A DNA stretch of 36,064 nucleotides, from NCBI GenBank assembly GCA_937872445.1, contig CALMSL010000137.1, forward strand, positions 1 to 36,064, given 5' to 3'. The notes under the pieces are model-generated. The model made no database searches and had not been told where the DNA came from. It saw only the letters and a list, made by a program, of their open reading frames with translations. Shown here one piece after another: positions 14,604 to 23,541 of this stretch (the stretch's first letter is position 1; every line of letters starts with the position of its first letter). The stretch is from an uncultured Microbacteriaceae bacterium (GTDB lineage: Bacteria; Actinomycetota; Actinomycetes; Actinomycetales; Microbacteriaceae). A program made the translations under genes and the position numbers.

Positions 14604-15668
14604 TCATTGGTCGCCCGGGAGGACCAGTCGGGTCCAGCGCCAGTCATCTTTTGGCCGGGTCCACTGTTCTCGCCCCTGATCCCACTCCCGGGCGGCGTCG
14701 GTGAGCCAGATAGTCGAGTCTGGTCCCCATCCCCCAATCACGGATCCGTATTCCGCGTCGATGTCGATCAGCTGCGTTGCCGCAGAGAGGTACCCGACCA
14801 TGGTGAGGTGCACGGCGTCCCACCGTTCGGAGACGCGCTGCCAGTCCGGGATCAGCCACCTCCCGTCACGACCCGTCACACGGAACCAATCGTGACGACG
14901 GGAGGCCGTAACCTCCATCGGATACGCCCGGCAGAGGTGAGCCCAGTCATCGGGCGACCGGATCTCGAGCGTCTCACCCGCCCCGCGCACGGGGATGACC
15001 GTGGCGATCTCCCAGCCGAGGAAGTCCTCCACCAACTCGAGAGCATCCAGGACACTTCCCCTCGTGGTAAGCAGCCTCTGCGGCACGGACCACCAGGTCC
15101 CCGACACATTCGCGCGCGGATCGGCGGGCCACTCACGTGCTGCTCTGGCCTCACCCTCCCGCTGCGCTCGTGTCCACTCCGCGAGGACGGCGGCGGGAGC
15201 GGATTCCAGTGGCGCCGCGTCGTTGAGCGGACGCCAGTCCACCGCCCACTGCACCGCCCCTCGGGTGGCGGTTAGCTCAGGGATCGCGGCGACCAGGCGT
15301 TCTGCGACGCGCCGCAGAGCGCCCCTCACCACCGGAAGCGCAGCGACAACGTCCTCGCCGTCGGGCTCCTGCCAGTACCGAGCGAGGTCGACCGACCTCT
15401 GCAACGAATCCCGCACGATGTCCACGCGGATCTCTGTCAGGTCGGCGCCGTCGATGAGTGCCGCGACCGCGTCATCGGTGTACGTCGGATCCTGCTTTCT
15501 GTCGGAGGCGTCACCGACGAACCGGAGGAGAACTCCCGGGTTGGGATCTTGCTCGTGCCCGACCCAGAACACCGCGGTCCGCACCGCCTCGTCCGTGCGC
15601 GCCACATACTCCAGACACATCCGACGGCCGCGCGGGCCGCGCACAAGTGCATCCGTGAGATTCGTCAT
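14604..15668 (-). CDS. Hypothetical protein, 354 aa
   Basis: A soluble, acidic, Trp/Arg-rich protein with no signal peptide or membrane span. The first half (about residues 1-120) has RRMCLEYVARTDEAVRTAVF and many charged segments. The C-terminal half reads like one or two small domains (WRPLNDAAPLESAPAA; HLCRAYPMEVTASRRHDWFR, about residues 245-265). From memory, SUKH-like immunity proteins contain similar W-rich segments, but the match is too weak to claim. ATG 15668 is chosen because upstream alternatives have no ribosome binding site. GC content is higher than in the neighbouring secreted genes, so it may have a different origin. Confidence 0.55.
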   Translation of the reverse strand: MTNLTDALVRGPRGRRMCLEYVARTDEAVRTAVFWVGHEQDPNPGVLLRFVGDASDRKQDPTYTDDAVAALIDGADLTEIRVDIVRDSLQRSVDLARYWQEPDGEDVVAALPVVRGALRRVAERLVAAIPELTATRGAVQWAVDWRPLNDAAPLESAPAAVLAEWTRAQREGEARAAREWPADPRANVSGTWWSVPQRLLTTRGSVLDALELVEDFLGWEIATVIPVRGAGETLEIRSPDDWAHLCRAYPMEVTASRRHDWFRVTGRDGRWLIPDWQRVSERWDAVHLTMVGYLSAATQLIDIDAEYGSVIGGWGPDSTIWLTDAAREWDQGREQWTRPKDDWRWTRLVLPGDQ

Positions 15669-15927
15669 CAGCCCACTCTGCCCCACAATCACATGATGCC
15701 TCCAACGCCGCCACTAGTTCGTACCGGCACGTCACCGCTGGGCCTGAGCGCGAATGGCGGATGGCCACGGACGCGGATTCGGGTTAAACGCCGCAACGTA
15801 GCGTCGAGGCGCATGCTGTGTCACAAGGGAACCATCAGCGGGCGGCATTCTGCGCCCTGGCGGAAGAGGACTCACGACCACTTTTTGAACAAAAAGCGTG
15901 CTCAAGCGGGATGGTGAGCTCAACCGG

Positions 15928-16308
15928 TCAGCGGGCCCCACCAGGCCAGAATGGCAATGAATTAAGGTGCGTGAGGACGCCAGATTGAGCCGGTGACGCG
16001 AACGTTGGAACCGGACCACCGATCGTATGAGCAATATCATCGATTCTCAGTATTTCTCCCGTGCTGAGATCGATAGTGGCTGAGAGTGCATCAGCAGAAT
16101 TGATGTAACTGTTGAGTTCAGCTTGGTCTCTAATGGATACTGCAGTGTTTAAGTTGACATGTTCAAATTTGACGAAAGCGTCACCGTCATGATGCGTGGC
16201 TTCGGGCACGGGAGCACCTGGAGCTCCAAACGCTGGAACACTGCTCACAAAAATTCCCACAAGGCTCACGGCTGCGACAAGAAACAGCCACCCACTTCGC
16301 TCTTTCAT
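15928..16308 (-). CDS. Small secreted protein
   Basis: A 126-aa protein. MKERSGW, a hydrophobic core and a cleavage site at AFG near residue 29 form a signal peptide. The mature part has HHDGDAFVKFEHVNLNT, then SYINSADALSATIDLSTGEI and no cysteines. A TAGTCT element lies 7 nt before the ATG and there is no Shine-Dalgarno, so it is probably a leaderless transcript. No domain recognised. The length and lack of Cys set it apart from the other exported proteins here. Confidence 0.55.
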   Translation of the reverse strand: MKERSGWLFLVAAVSLVGIFVSSVPAFGAPGAPVPEATHHDGDAFVKFEHVNLNTAVSIRDQAELNSYINSADALSATIDLSTGEILRIDDIAHTIGGPVPTFASPAQSGVLTHLNSLPFWPGGAR

Positions 16309-16373
16309 AGGTTAGAGACTACCCGCCGAATGTAGCGAACAGCGGACCGACGCTCTCTGTCAACTAAATGGGG

Positions 16374-16391
16374 CTAGACAGGTCAGTCTAG
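16374..16391. promoter_or_regulatory. Palindrome, possible TetR-like operator
   Basis: CTAGAC-AGGTCA-GTCTAG is a perfect 6-bp dyad in the intergenic stretch upstream of the 15928-16308 gene. Dyads of this TAGAC/GTCTA type are common TetR-family sites. No tetR gene is in the window, so the role is open. Confidence 0.3.
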
Positions 16392-16557
16392 GCCGATCTA
16401 TGCTCAAACTCAGAAGCCCGCAACTGCTAGGCACAACAAAGAAATGTTTGGAGAAGAAGGTGAAATTTCGACCGATAATAGGAACAACGCTGACTCTCGT
16501 CCCGGTAGCACTGTCCGGCGAAGCGTCCGTTGGCGGAACCTTCACTACGACGGGCGG

Positions 16558-16989
16558 TCAGCCTGGAACGCTTGCGACGACTTCCACCTTGAAGCGTTCA
16601 TCGTTCTCAAGGAACGCCGCGTAGTGGCCAGGCGACGTGGAGTCTGGTTCGCCGCCGGCCCACGGGTGTCGGTCTTCGTATAGCCGAGCCCATCCATGCT
16701 CGGGCGCGTTCCGCCACACGTCGTCAACGTCTTGCCTACTGCCCGCGTGGAAAGCGAGATGACTGAGCCCAGCTTTTCGCCGATCGTGGTCGATGGGATG
16801 AGGACTTCGCTCCAGAACGATGTAGGTGTCCCCGAGTTTCCAACTGATCCCATCGCTCCAAGACTGGAACTCGCGGTAGCCGAGTCCCACCAGCAGCCAT
16901 TGCCACGAGGGTATCACTGCCTCAAGATTCCTGACCCGCAGCTCCACATGGTGCAATGACCCACGCATTGATGCTGTTACCTCGGCCAT
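16558..16989 (-). CDS. VOC (glyoxalase/dioxygenase-like) family protein
   Basis: A 143-aa single VOC unit. LHHVELRVRNLEAVIPSWQW gives the first metal-ligand His, SHLAFHAG the second, and FKVEVVA near the end the ligand Glu. Family members isomerise or cleave small molecules or bind antibiotics; the substrate cannot be inferred. ATG 16989 or ATG 16968 (GAGG about 10 nt before it) may be the start. Unlike the VOC gene at 3738-4070, this one is intact. Not in an operon. Confidence 0.8.
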   Translation of the reverse strand: MAEVTASMRGSLHHVELRVRNLEAVIPSWQWLLVGLGYREFQSWSDGISWKLGDTYIVLERSPHPIDHDRRKAGLSHLAFHAGSRQDVDDVWRNAPEHGWARLYEDRHPWAGGEPDSTSPGHYAAFLENDERFKVEVVASVPG

Positions 16990-17192
16990 AGCTTGAGACT
17001 AATGCCGGGCGAGCCTTGTTCTCTCAAGGAACCTCAAAGCATCAAACACGCGGCGGGAACTCGACATCACCAGATCAGGCGCGCCCATCTAACCTAAATC
17101 GTAAGCCCGAACTATGTTCGAAGTTGTGCGGCCTTCTGAGCTGTCCGTGACGGTGGACCGACCAAAAGCCAAGCCGCAATGCTGGAGGGCAG

Positions 17193-17459
17193 ATGAAAAC
17201 AACGCTTCTTATTATTGCGACATGGGCAGTCACCGCAATGATCGTGGTGTTTGGTGTCAACGCTGGGGCGACGATTTGGTTCTATACGGAGCGAGCAATG
17301 GGCACGGAACCAATGGGTGCACCGCCGGAACCGGCAAGCTACTTTGTCGCTGCCTACTCCGGGATCGTGGTGTTGGTTCTGAGTCTCGCGGTAAGCATCG
17401 GCGTAACCATCCGTCTCCTGCAGTGCAGATCGCGGGACCTGGCACACCGCGATACTTAG
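17193..17459 (+). CDS. Two-TM small membrane protein, paralogue of 11750-11995
   Basis: An 88-aa protein with spans at about residues 5-28 and 52-76. GGAGGG precedes the ATG by 4-5 nt. It shares KTTLLIIATWAV and GVNAGATIWFY with its paralogue, which it exceeds by an inserted GTEPMGAPPEP loop between the spans. Unlike the paralogue it has no secreted gene nearby: the flanks are a convergent GNAT gene and an upstream region without ORFs. It may be an orphan copy left after its partner was lost. Confidence 0.65.
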   Translation: MKTTLLIIATWAVTAMIVVFGVNAGATIWFYTERAMGTEPMGAPPEPASYFVAAYSGIVVLVLSLAVSIGVTIRLLQCRSRDLAHRDT

Positions 17460-17507
17460 CGGGTTCTACGAAATAGACGTTCTGAAACAGCACCCGCGGG
17501 GTAACGG

Positions 17508-18026
17508 TTACTGGGATGAGCTATCAGTCAGGTCGAACGTCATTTGGACCCGTCGGCCGTATCCGAGTCCCCGACGTTGCTCGACGATCAACAGATCTCG
17601 GAGGAAGTCCGTGTCAGGATCAGATTCGACAAAACCGCAACTGGCATAGAAAGGGGCGTTCCAGGGAACTTCCGCGTAGGTGCGCAGGGTGACACGTTTG
17701 CTTCCACGTCGCCCTGACTCGCCCTTAACTGCTTCCACGAGCGCGCGCCCATGTCCGCGGCGCGCCAGCGAGGGCCTGACGGACAGTTGCTCGAGGTGAT
17801 CGCCACCAGGGATTCCGAGGACGTGGGCGAACCCAAGCGGCTCCAACCCGCGCCCTTCGCTCGCTACGAGGATGTATCCACGCTGCCGTGATCGCTCGAT
17901 ACTGGCAGGAGCCGGCCGCCATTCGCCAATCGAGAAAATGGAAGCGAAGAGTGTGTCCGCCTCATCCTCGATCGCTTGGAGCAGGGTCAGGTCCGCGGAT
18001 GTTGCCTTTCGGACAGATGTCTTCAC
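17508..18026 (-). CDS. GNAT-family N-acetyltransferase
   Basis: A 172-aa protein. VRKATSADLTLLQAIEDEAD opens the fold, EQLSVRPSLARRGHGRALVE holds the acetyl-CoA pyrophosphate loop (RRGHGRA), and NAPFYASCGFVE is the C-terminal motif B. It transfers acetyl from acetyl-CoA to an amine of unknown identity. GTG 18026 begins the canonical N-terminus; upstream residues are junk. Best start has no Shine-Dalgarno. Flanked on the right by an IS21-type remnant. Confidence 0.85.
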   Translation of the reverse strand: MKTSVRKATSADLTLLQAIEDEADTLFASIFSIGEWRPAPASIERSRQRGYILVASEGRGLEPLGFAHVLGIPGGDHLEQLSVRPSLARRGHGRALVEAVKGESGRRGSKRVTLRTYAEVPWNAPFYASCGFVESDPDTDFLRDLLIVEQRRGLGYGRRVQMTFDLTDSSSQ

Positions 18027-18233
18027 CGTGACTACGATGGTAGGGTGCCGAGGCGTCCCGCAAGCCGGACGCCCACCGGGACTCCTGCCCGGAACGACAC
18101 ACCGGTGCCGACGCGTGCGGTTCCGGCAGGTGGACATTCCCGTAAGACCCGCCCGAGAAAATGCCTGGTCAAGGGACGCTAAACGCTACAGCGGATCCGG
18201 TGATGAACTGCTCGCCGGGTCCGCCCTGTTTGC

Positions 18234-18345
18234 TTACTTACCTGTGCCTCGCGCGTGGGTGTTCTTCCTGTGGGCGAGGCGGTAGGAGTCGCTGCCGGTT
18301 TCGATGATGTTGCCGCCGAAGGTGAGTCGGTCCACGATCGCAGCG
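18234..18345 (-). pseudogene. IS21-type istB C-terminal remnant
   Basis: On the minus strand the frame reads IVDRLTFGGNIIETGSDSYR followed by LAHRKN and a TAA at 18234-18236. IVDRLTFGGNIIETG...SYRLA is the C-terminal end of IstB, the AAA+ helper of IS21-family transposition. The ATPase domain is absent, and the reading is out of frame with sequence farther upstream. It marks an old insertion at the edge of the integrative element. Confidence 0.65.
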
Positions 18346-18349
18346 CAAA

Positions 18350-18512
18350 GCGCGGATCAGTGAGAGTCATCGTCCAGCCGGAGAACGACGAGGCAGCCTT
18401 CGAGTCGAACCCCAACGGGTTCCTCACGAAGCCGGTCGGACTAGCTCGACTCGTCACCGATCCACGGGCGGTGCTCGACTCCCTTGACGCACAGCAATGG
18501 CGCACGGTCTAG
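18350..18512 (+). pseudogene. 3' fragment of an unknown gene
   Basis: The frame reads RVIVQPENDEAAFESNPNGF, then LTKPVGLARLVTDPRAVLDS and a TAG at 18510-18512. It has natural codon use but no start, and begins where the istB remnant ends. It looks like the tail of an element gene cut by the IS. On the minus strand over about 18500-18630 another protein-like stretch (GLGVTVDGRVYDFRTEDSRI) is visible without an intact gene. Confidence 0.35.
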
Positions 18513-18623
18513 CCTGGGCTCCCCCGGCGAACGATCAAAGCTAATACGAGAATCCTCGGTCCGGAAGTCGTAGACCCGGCCGTCGACGGTCACTCCCAGC
18601 CCGTACCTGGAGCGCATTGAGCA

Positions 18624-19181
18624 ATGGCGCGAGTACCCGCGCACCTCTGTGGCATGAGCAATAGCCCTGCAGGAACGCCCAGATCGCCCTCCGCCCTCCC
18701 ACTCGCAGTTATCACGGTCAACGAGCGCGGCATCATGACCGTCAGCTACGACGGGCGCGACTTCCCGCCTCCAACGACGGATGCCTCTTGGAGTCGGGCA
18801 CGCTTTGGTGATCTTCTCGACGCAATCTCCGACCACCGCACGCACACCGTCCGAGTTGAGGTGCACGAGTTCGATGGCTCGGTGTTCACCGACATCGTCC
18901 ATGCGGCGCGACGAGAGCAAGCCATCGCAGACGTTCAGCCACCCAGCACGATGCGGCGAGCGCGGCACCGCCCACCGGATCAGCTGATCGAGGTCACCGG
19001 GTCCGGATTCGTCCCTGGCGAGGACGTCACCGTCGCGCTGTCAGTCTCCAGTGCTGAAGGATCCGCTGACGGGAGCGCTCGTGCGGTCATCGATATGAGT
19101 CAACTCATGGATCACCGATCGGAGATATTGCTCATCGGACGCATATCCGGCGCCATCGTCACCGAATCTTTGCCATCGTGA
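18624..19181 (+). CDS. Hypothetical element protein upstream of the coupling ATPase
   Basis: A 185-aa soluble protein. Residues about 25-95 (LPLAVITVNERGIMTVSYDG, then RARFGDLLDAISDHRTHTVR) form a probable domain; the C-terminal part (about 115-180) is another beta-rich unit (IEVTGSGFVPGEDVTVALSV). Its stop overlaps the GTG of the T4CP gene, so it is translationally coupled and probably works with it. Similar small genes precede TraG-like genes in actinobacterial integrative elements, from memory. ATG 18624 has GGAG 11 nt upstream; 18654 is an alternative start. Confidence 0.6.
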   Translation: MARVPAHLCGMSNSPAGTPRSPSALPLAVITVNERGIMTVSYDGRDFPPPTTDASWSRARFGDLLDAISDHRTHTVRVEVHEFDGSVFTDIVHAARREQAIADVQPPSTMRRARHRPPDQLIEVTGSGFVPGEDVTVALSVSSAEGSADGSARAVIDMSQLMDHRSEILLIGRISGAIVTESLPS

Positions 19182-20959
19182 GCACCCCACACGGTCAGGG
19201 TCGGGGTTTCGGCGATGAGGTGACCAACCTCCTGATGATCGCGTTGATCGCAGTCTTCGGGGTCGCCGTCGTCTTGCGAGCTGCGGGTTCCGTTGCGGCA
19301 TTCCTCTCCGGCTCTGGGCAGCCTCAAGCCGGAATTGCAGGTGGAGCCGCCCTGCTGTTCAATCCGACAAACCCGGCCGAGGCGCTACAGGCACCAGGGC
19401 TAAACACGTTCCTCTACTGGTCAATTGCAATACTGCTGCTCCTGATGCTCAGCGGGGCTATCGGGTGGGCTTGGGTCCGCTGGCGTCGACACTCGCACCG
19501 GGCCGATGCCGACCCGCGGCGGCTCGCGGGAACTGCCAGCAGTCACGAGGTCGTAACCAGTGCGTCGGCGAAAGCGCTCCTGCGCCGGGCTGCGACACTT
19601 CGCCCTTCGCTTGATCAACCGAAGCCCGAGGAGGTCGGCTATTTGCTCGGGCGCTCGCACGGCAAGCCGGTATGGGCCAGCGTCGAAGACTCGATCCTCC
19701 TCATCGGCCCGCCGCGTTCGGGTAAAGGTCTGCACATTGTGATCCCAGCGATTCTCGATGCGCCGGGTGCAGTGGTGACGACGTCGACCCGGCCCGACAA
19801 CCTGACGGCAACGATGCGCGCACGCGAACGGGTCGGTCCGGTCGCTGTCTTTGATCCTCAGCATCTTGCTGAAGGCGTCTCCTCTGGGCTGCGGTGGTCG
19901 CCCATTCGGGGGTGTGAGGATCCGCTGACCGCGATGATCCGCGCGACCGGCCTTGCAGCGGCCACCGAGCTATCCGCTGGGGGCGTCGAGGGTGGAGGGT
20001 TCTGGGAGGGAAAGACTCGCATCGCTCTGCAGGCGCTCCTTCACGCGGCCGCGCTCGATCATCGAAGTCCGGCTGAGCTGTTCCGATGGACACTCGACCC
20101 ATCGGCAGCCGCCGAGGCAGTCGCCATCCTGACAGGCTCATCGCTGGCAGCCACGGGGTGGGCAGATTCGCTGGAGGCAACGCTCGACGCCGACCCGCGC
20201 ACGCGCGACAGTATCTGGCAGGGTGTTTCGCTCGCACTGTCGGCGCTCGCCGACCCCAGAGTGCTGGATGCTGTCAGCCCGACAGAAGGCGAGCAGTTCG
20301 ACCCCGAGAGTTTCATCCGTGACCGTGGCACGCTCTATCTTTTGGCGACCGGCGTTGGGGCCGGAAACAGTGCAGCTCTCGTCGCAGCTCTCGTTGAAGA
20401 CCTTGTCGAGACCGCCCGCCGAATGGCTGCTCGATCACCCGGCGCACGGCTCGACCCACCACTGCTGTTTGCACTCGACGAGATCGGAAACCTCGCGCCG
20501 CTACCCTCACTGCCCACACTCATGGCGGAAGGTGGCGGCACCGGCATCACAACGATGCCGGTGCTTCAATCCCTTGCCCAGGCGCGGGACAAGTGGTCAG
20601 AGAACAAGTCGGCAGCAATCTGGGACGCCAGCATCGCGAAGATCATCCTTGGAGGCGCCTCGAACTCACGAGACCTTCAAGACCTCTCCACGCTGATCGG
20701 CGAACGAGACGAGTTCACCGACTCCGTCACGCTCGGTGACCATGGCTCGCGTTCCAACCAGCGTTCCATCCGTCGCGTACCGATCTTGCCGCCCGACCGC
20801 ATTCGCACGTTGCCGTTTGGGGCCGGGGTCATTTTGCTCCGATCAGCGCCCCCCATCATCACTGACCTTCACCCCTGGCCCAAACGCTCCGACGGTGAAC
20901 AGCTCAAAGCAGATCGTGCGGCGGTTGAGTCGCTCTTGGAACGCCCTGCCACGCCATGA
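19178..20959 (+). CDS. VirD4/TraG-type coupling ATPase (T4CP)
   Basis: A 593-aa protein. It has two N-terminal membrane spans (about residues 17-44 and 78-100), Walker A GPPRSGKG (177-184), Walker B LLFALDEIGN (about 425-434) and the downstream GGTGITTMPVLQSLAQAR arginine-finger region, typical of T4SS coupling proteins. Such ATPases bring the relaxase-DNA complex to the conjugation channel. The GTG start overlaps the previous stop. No relaxase, VirB4 or VirB6 gene is in the window, so the machinery is incomplete here. It is followed by ssb and a DUF4913-like gene, a common order in actinobacterial integrative conjugative elements. Confidence 0.85.
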   Translation: MSTPHGQGRGFGDEVTNLLMIALIAVFGVAVVLRAAGSVAAFLSGSGQPQAGIAGGAALLFNPTNPAEALQAPGLNTFLYWSIAILLLLMLSGAIGWAWVRWRRHSHRADADPRRLAGTASSHEVVTSASAKALLRRAATLRPSLDQPKPEEVGYLLGRSHGKPVWASVEDSILLIGPPRSGKGLHIVIPAILDAPGAVVTTSTRPDNLTATMRARERVGPVAVFDPQHLAEGVSSGLRWSPIRGCEDPLTAMIRATGLAAATELSAGGVEGGGFWEGKTRIALQALLHAAALDHRSPAELFRWTLDPSAAAEAVAILTGSSLAATGWADSLEATLDADPRTRDSIWQGVSLALSALADPRVLDAVSPTEGEQFDPESFIRDRGTLYLLATGVGAGNSAALVAALVEDLVETARRMAARSPGARLDPPLLFALDEIGNLAPLPSLPTLMAEGGGTGITTMPVLQSLAQARDKWSENKSAAIWDASIAKIILGGASNSRDLQDLSTLIGERDEFTDSVTLGDHGSRSNQRSIRRVPILPPDRIRTLPFGAGVILLRSAPPIITDLHPWPKRSDGEQLKADRAAVESLLERPATP

Positions 20960-21041
20960 TCCGCGCTGGGGCGCAGCGCGCACCTGTCTGTTGCAGCGGT
21001 CATCACATCCGATGGCCGTCCCAACAGATCAAGGAGTCGTC

Positions 21042-21506
21042 ATGTCCATCGACACCCAGCAAGCCATCACAGGATTCATCGCGACCGAGCCCCGTCTGAC
21101 CTACACCGAGGACGGCACCGCGCGGTTCTACGCTCGGATCGGCATAGAGCATTCTCAGCAGACCCCGGACGGAAGTTTCACGCAGCTCGACCCGTCCTTC
21201 CACGACATGAGTGCCTTCCGGCGCGCAGCCGAAGAAGGAGTCGCTCGATTCCATAAGGGTGACAAGTTCATCGCCACTGGGCGCGTGCGCGAGTACAGCT
21301 ACGAGAAGGACGGCCAGAGCGTCGCAGCCGAGGAGTTCATCGTCTCCCGCTTCGGTCACGACCTTGCACGTACCCAATACGAGGTCGATCGCGGACCCCA
21401 TCGCGACAGCAACATGCGCGAGTCGACCGGTCGTGATGCTTCCCCTTTTGAAGCCCCTGCCCGAGCACGAGCGCAGTCAGATGTTGCTCCTGCGGTCAGC
21501 ATCTAA
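21042..21506 (+). CDS. Single-stranded DNA-binding (SSB-like) protein
   Basis: A 154-aa protein. The OB-fold (about residues 1-110) reads QAITGFIATEPRLTYTEDGT, then ARFYARIGIEH and FIATGRVREYSYEKDGQSVA, as in SSB of mobile elements. The tail (about 115-154) is disordered and lacks the usual DDDLPF-like acidic end of housekeeping SSB. It would coat single-stranded transfer DNA. Start ATG 21042 has AAGGAG 5 nt upstream; the open frame extends further left but over the coupling gene. Located 80 nt after the T4CP gene. Confidence 0.8.
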   Translation: MSIDTQQAITGFIATEPRLTYTEDGTARFYARIGIEHSQQTPDGSFTQLDPSFHDMSAFRRAAEEGVARFHKGDKFIATGRVREYSYEKDGQSVAAEEFIVSRFGHDLARTQYEVDRGPHRDSNMRESTGRDASPFEAPARARAQSDVAPAVSI

Positions 21507-21521
21507 GCAGGAGCGGTCATC

Positions 21522-22085
21522 ATGAGTGACTTCGTCCCCACAGCTGAAGCACACGAAGGGCGCGACGAGGATGACTACGACGAATCGCTGGTCGCTGAAC
21601 CACCGCATCCGATCAACTGGAATCTCCTCACCGCGAACGACGCGGAGGTTGAGTGGCTGGAGCTGAATCGCTGGGTCAACTGGCTCCGCCGCACGTACGG
21701 ACTCCCAGCCGCAGTGATCCCGCCGTACTGGCATCGTCACCCCGAACTCGTGTGGGAGCTGTCAGCGCTGCATCTGCACTGGCTGTGCGCCTACGACCCC
21801 AACCAAAGCGGATCCGCACCGCTGGGATGGCATCGCGACTTTGCGGACGCTCGCCTCCGCCTCCGGGACTGGGTAGCTACTTCCGGGACCCGACTCGATC
21901 GTGATCGCCCCACACGGCAAGCCACCTGGCCCGGCGAAGACCCGCCTACCCCCTCCGAAGAAGCGATAATCACCGACCGGGAAGCCGACTTTGTCGAGTT
22001 CGTCGTTGATGACGTCCAGCGACGTCAAACGGCTGAAGACGAGTTCTACCGTTCGCTCGGCGATCCTCCGCAGGAGGCATCATGA
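21522..22085 (+). CDS. DUF4913-like element protein
   Basis: A 187-aa soluble acidic protein. WVNWLRRTYGLPAAVIPPYW, then HRHPELVWELSALHLHWLCA and SAPLGWHRDFADARLRLRDW match my memory of DUF4913, a family found in actinobacterial plasmids and integrative elements. Function unknown. AGGAG precedes the ATG. Its stop overlaps the excisionase-like ATG, so it belongs to the ssb-xis-int operon. Confidence 0.65.
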   Translation: MSDFVPTAEAHEGRDEDDYDESLVAEPPHPINWNLLTANDAEVEWLELNRWVNWLRRTYGLPAAVIPPYWHRHPELVWELSALHLHWLCAYDPNQSGSAPLGWHRDFADARLRLRDWVATSGTRLDRDRPTRQATWPGEDPPTPSEEAIITDREADFVEFVVDDVQRRQTAEDEFYRSLGDPPQEAS

Positions 22086-22300
22086 GCAACGCGGCCGAAG
22101 CGACCGCACCCGTCTCACCATTGCTGGATAGTCGAGAGGTCGCCTCCTACCTGAAGGTCTCCGAATCGACATTGTCTCGATGGCGCTCCGCAGAGACCGG
22201 ACCACCATTCATCAAGCTCGGCGGTATCGCCCGATACCGGCTCGAAGCAATCGACGAATGGCTGCAGAAATTGGAGCCGCACCATGGCCCGCCCAGTTGA
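22082..22300 (+). CDS. Excisionase-like HTH DNA-binding protein
   Basis: A 72-aa protein. LDSREVASYLKVSESTLSRW is a MerR-like winged HTH used by excisionases and helix-turn-helix 17 domains; IKLGGIARYRLEAIDEWLQK is the second half. AGGAGG lies 5 nt before the ATG, and the gene overlaps both neighbours. As recombination directionality factor it would bend DNA and steer the integrase to excision. Start is fixed by the 4-nt overlap. Confidence 0.8.
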   Translation: MSNAAEATAPVSPLLDSREVASYLKVSESTLSRWRSAETGPPFIKLGGIARYRLEAIDEWLQKLEPHHGPPS

Positions 22301-23516
22301 GCCGATGCCAGAGTCCTCACCCCGTCCGGTGCCGCCGATCGGGGTGAGGATCTCCACCGACATGGAACGACGCTCCTACGGGATTCGAGCGCGGGCACGC
22401 TGGACCGATCCGCTCACCAAGCAACGCGTGATCCGCACCGAGATCGTAAAAGACGAGGCAACCGCACGGGCATTCTTCGAAACGCTCCGGAACTCTTCGG
22501 TCAAGGGAATGGACGTCTCCATGACGCTCCTGGAGTTCTTCACCTCGATCGACGATCGATGGGCACGCGGCCTGGATATGACCTCCACCGGCGACAACTA
22601 CCGCTACGGTCTTCGGCTCCGAGTACTCCCGGCGCTCGGCCACCTGCCCGTCACTCAGATCACGGCTGGAATGATCGACCGCACGATTGACGACTGGGAG
22701 AAGCAGTACGGCGCATCGACGATCAAGAACACCATCGCTCCACTCGTGCGGGTGCTCGACGAAGCCGTTCGCGACGGCCTGATCACAATCAATCCCGCCA
22801 AGCACCGTGCGAAGCGGAGTCTCCATCGAAACGCCTTCCGAGTTCAACCGGCCGAAGATGCTGCCCCGCGCGCGCACGCGATCCCTGACCTGCAGAAGCT
22901 GAACCAGCTCGCCTCCGCCTGCGGCACCGTCCATCAGTCCTATTCAGACTTCGTGATGCTCGCAGCTCTGCTGGCAGCACGTTCTTCCGAAGTCTCTGGA
23001 CTCCAAGTCGGAGACGTGGACTTCACCAAGAACCTCGTCATCATCAGACGACAAGTCTTCCCCGGCAGGGGCGGCCTCATCACCAAACCAACCAAGAGCC
23101 GCAAAGAGCGTCGCGTGCCGATTCTCGACCCACTCCGGCCGGTCCTGAAAAGACTCTGCGCGTTCAAGCAATCGGACGCACCACTCCTCGTCGGTCCGCG
23201 GGGCGGCTTCCTCACGACAGCCACCGTTCGCGACGCCACCAGCTGGGACCAGGTCGTTGCTGACCTCGGCCTGTCGAACCTCACCCGACACGGTCTCCGA
23301 CACACCGGCGCCACCTGGCTCGCCGACGCCGGAGTCCCCCTCCATGTCCTCCAAGAGATCCTCGGACACGCCTCAATCGAGACCACTCGCGGCTACCTCC
23401 ACCCCGATGACCGCCACCTCGCCTCCGCCGCAGAACAAGCCAACGCCTTCCTCAGCAGAGACGCCCGCCCGAAGACTTCAGGACGGCCGCGGCAAAGCAC
23501 CGGACGCGGTCTGTGA
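22284..23516 (+). CDS. Tyrosine site-specific integrase
   Basis: A 410-aa protein. The N-terminal arm-binding and core-binding domains span about residues 15-185 (SYGIRARARWTDPLTKQRVI opens an AP2-like arm domain). The catalytic domain carries LAARSSEVSGLQVGDVD (catalytic Arg, about 235), LTRHGLRHTGATWLADAG (H-x-x-R, about 338-352) and LGHASIETTRGYLHP (His and the nucleophile Tyr). All catalytic residues are present, so the enzyme looks active. It points at and ends about 200 nt from the tRNA-Pro gene, as expected for an integrase targeting that tRNA. Paired 11-bp repeats lie between them. Confidence 0.93.
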   Translation: MARPVEPMPESSPRPVPPIGVRISTDMERRSYGIRARARWTDPLTKQRVIRTEIVKDEATARAFFETLRNSSVKGMDVSMTLLEFFTSIDDRWARGLDMTSTGDNYRYGLRLRVLPALGHLPVTQITAGMIDRTIDDWEKQYGASTIKNTIAPLVRVLDEAVRDGLITINPAKHRAKRSLHRNAFRVQPAEDAAPRAHAIPDLQKLNQLASACGTVHQSYSDFVMLAALLAARSSEVSGLQVGDVDFTKNLVIIRRQVFPGRGGLITKPTKSRKERRVPILDPLRPVLKRLCAFKQSDAPLLVGPRGGFLTTATVRDATSWDQVVADLGLSNLTRHGLRHTGATWLADAGVPLHVLQEILGHASIETTRGYLHPDDRHLASAAEQANAFLSRDARPKTSGRPRQSTGRGL

Positions 23517-23541
23517 GCGGCTCAGTCGTGGATTTCCACCG

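Noticed and set aside
14571-15275. Plus-strand open frame opposite the 354-aa hypothetical gene
   Set aside because: Residue composition is shadow-like (Pro/Arg/His-rich); the minus-strand frame is longer and more protein-like.
16460-16624. GTG-started ORF with GGAG ahead and a hydrophobic start, like a truncated secreted protein
   Set aside because: It runs antiparallel into the intact VOC gene and its second half is not protein-like; at best a 5' relic.
307-18064. Exact 14-mer AGGCGTCCCGCAAG at 307-320 and 18051-18064, considered as element attachment repeats
   Set aside because: A 14-base match is expected by chance in a window of this size, and neither site adjoins a recombinase or tRNA end.
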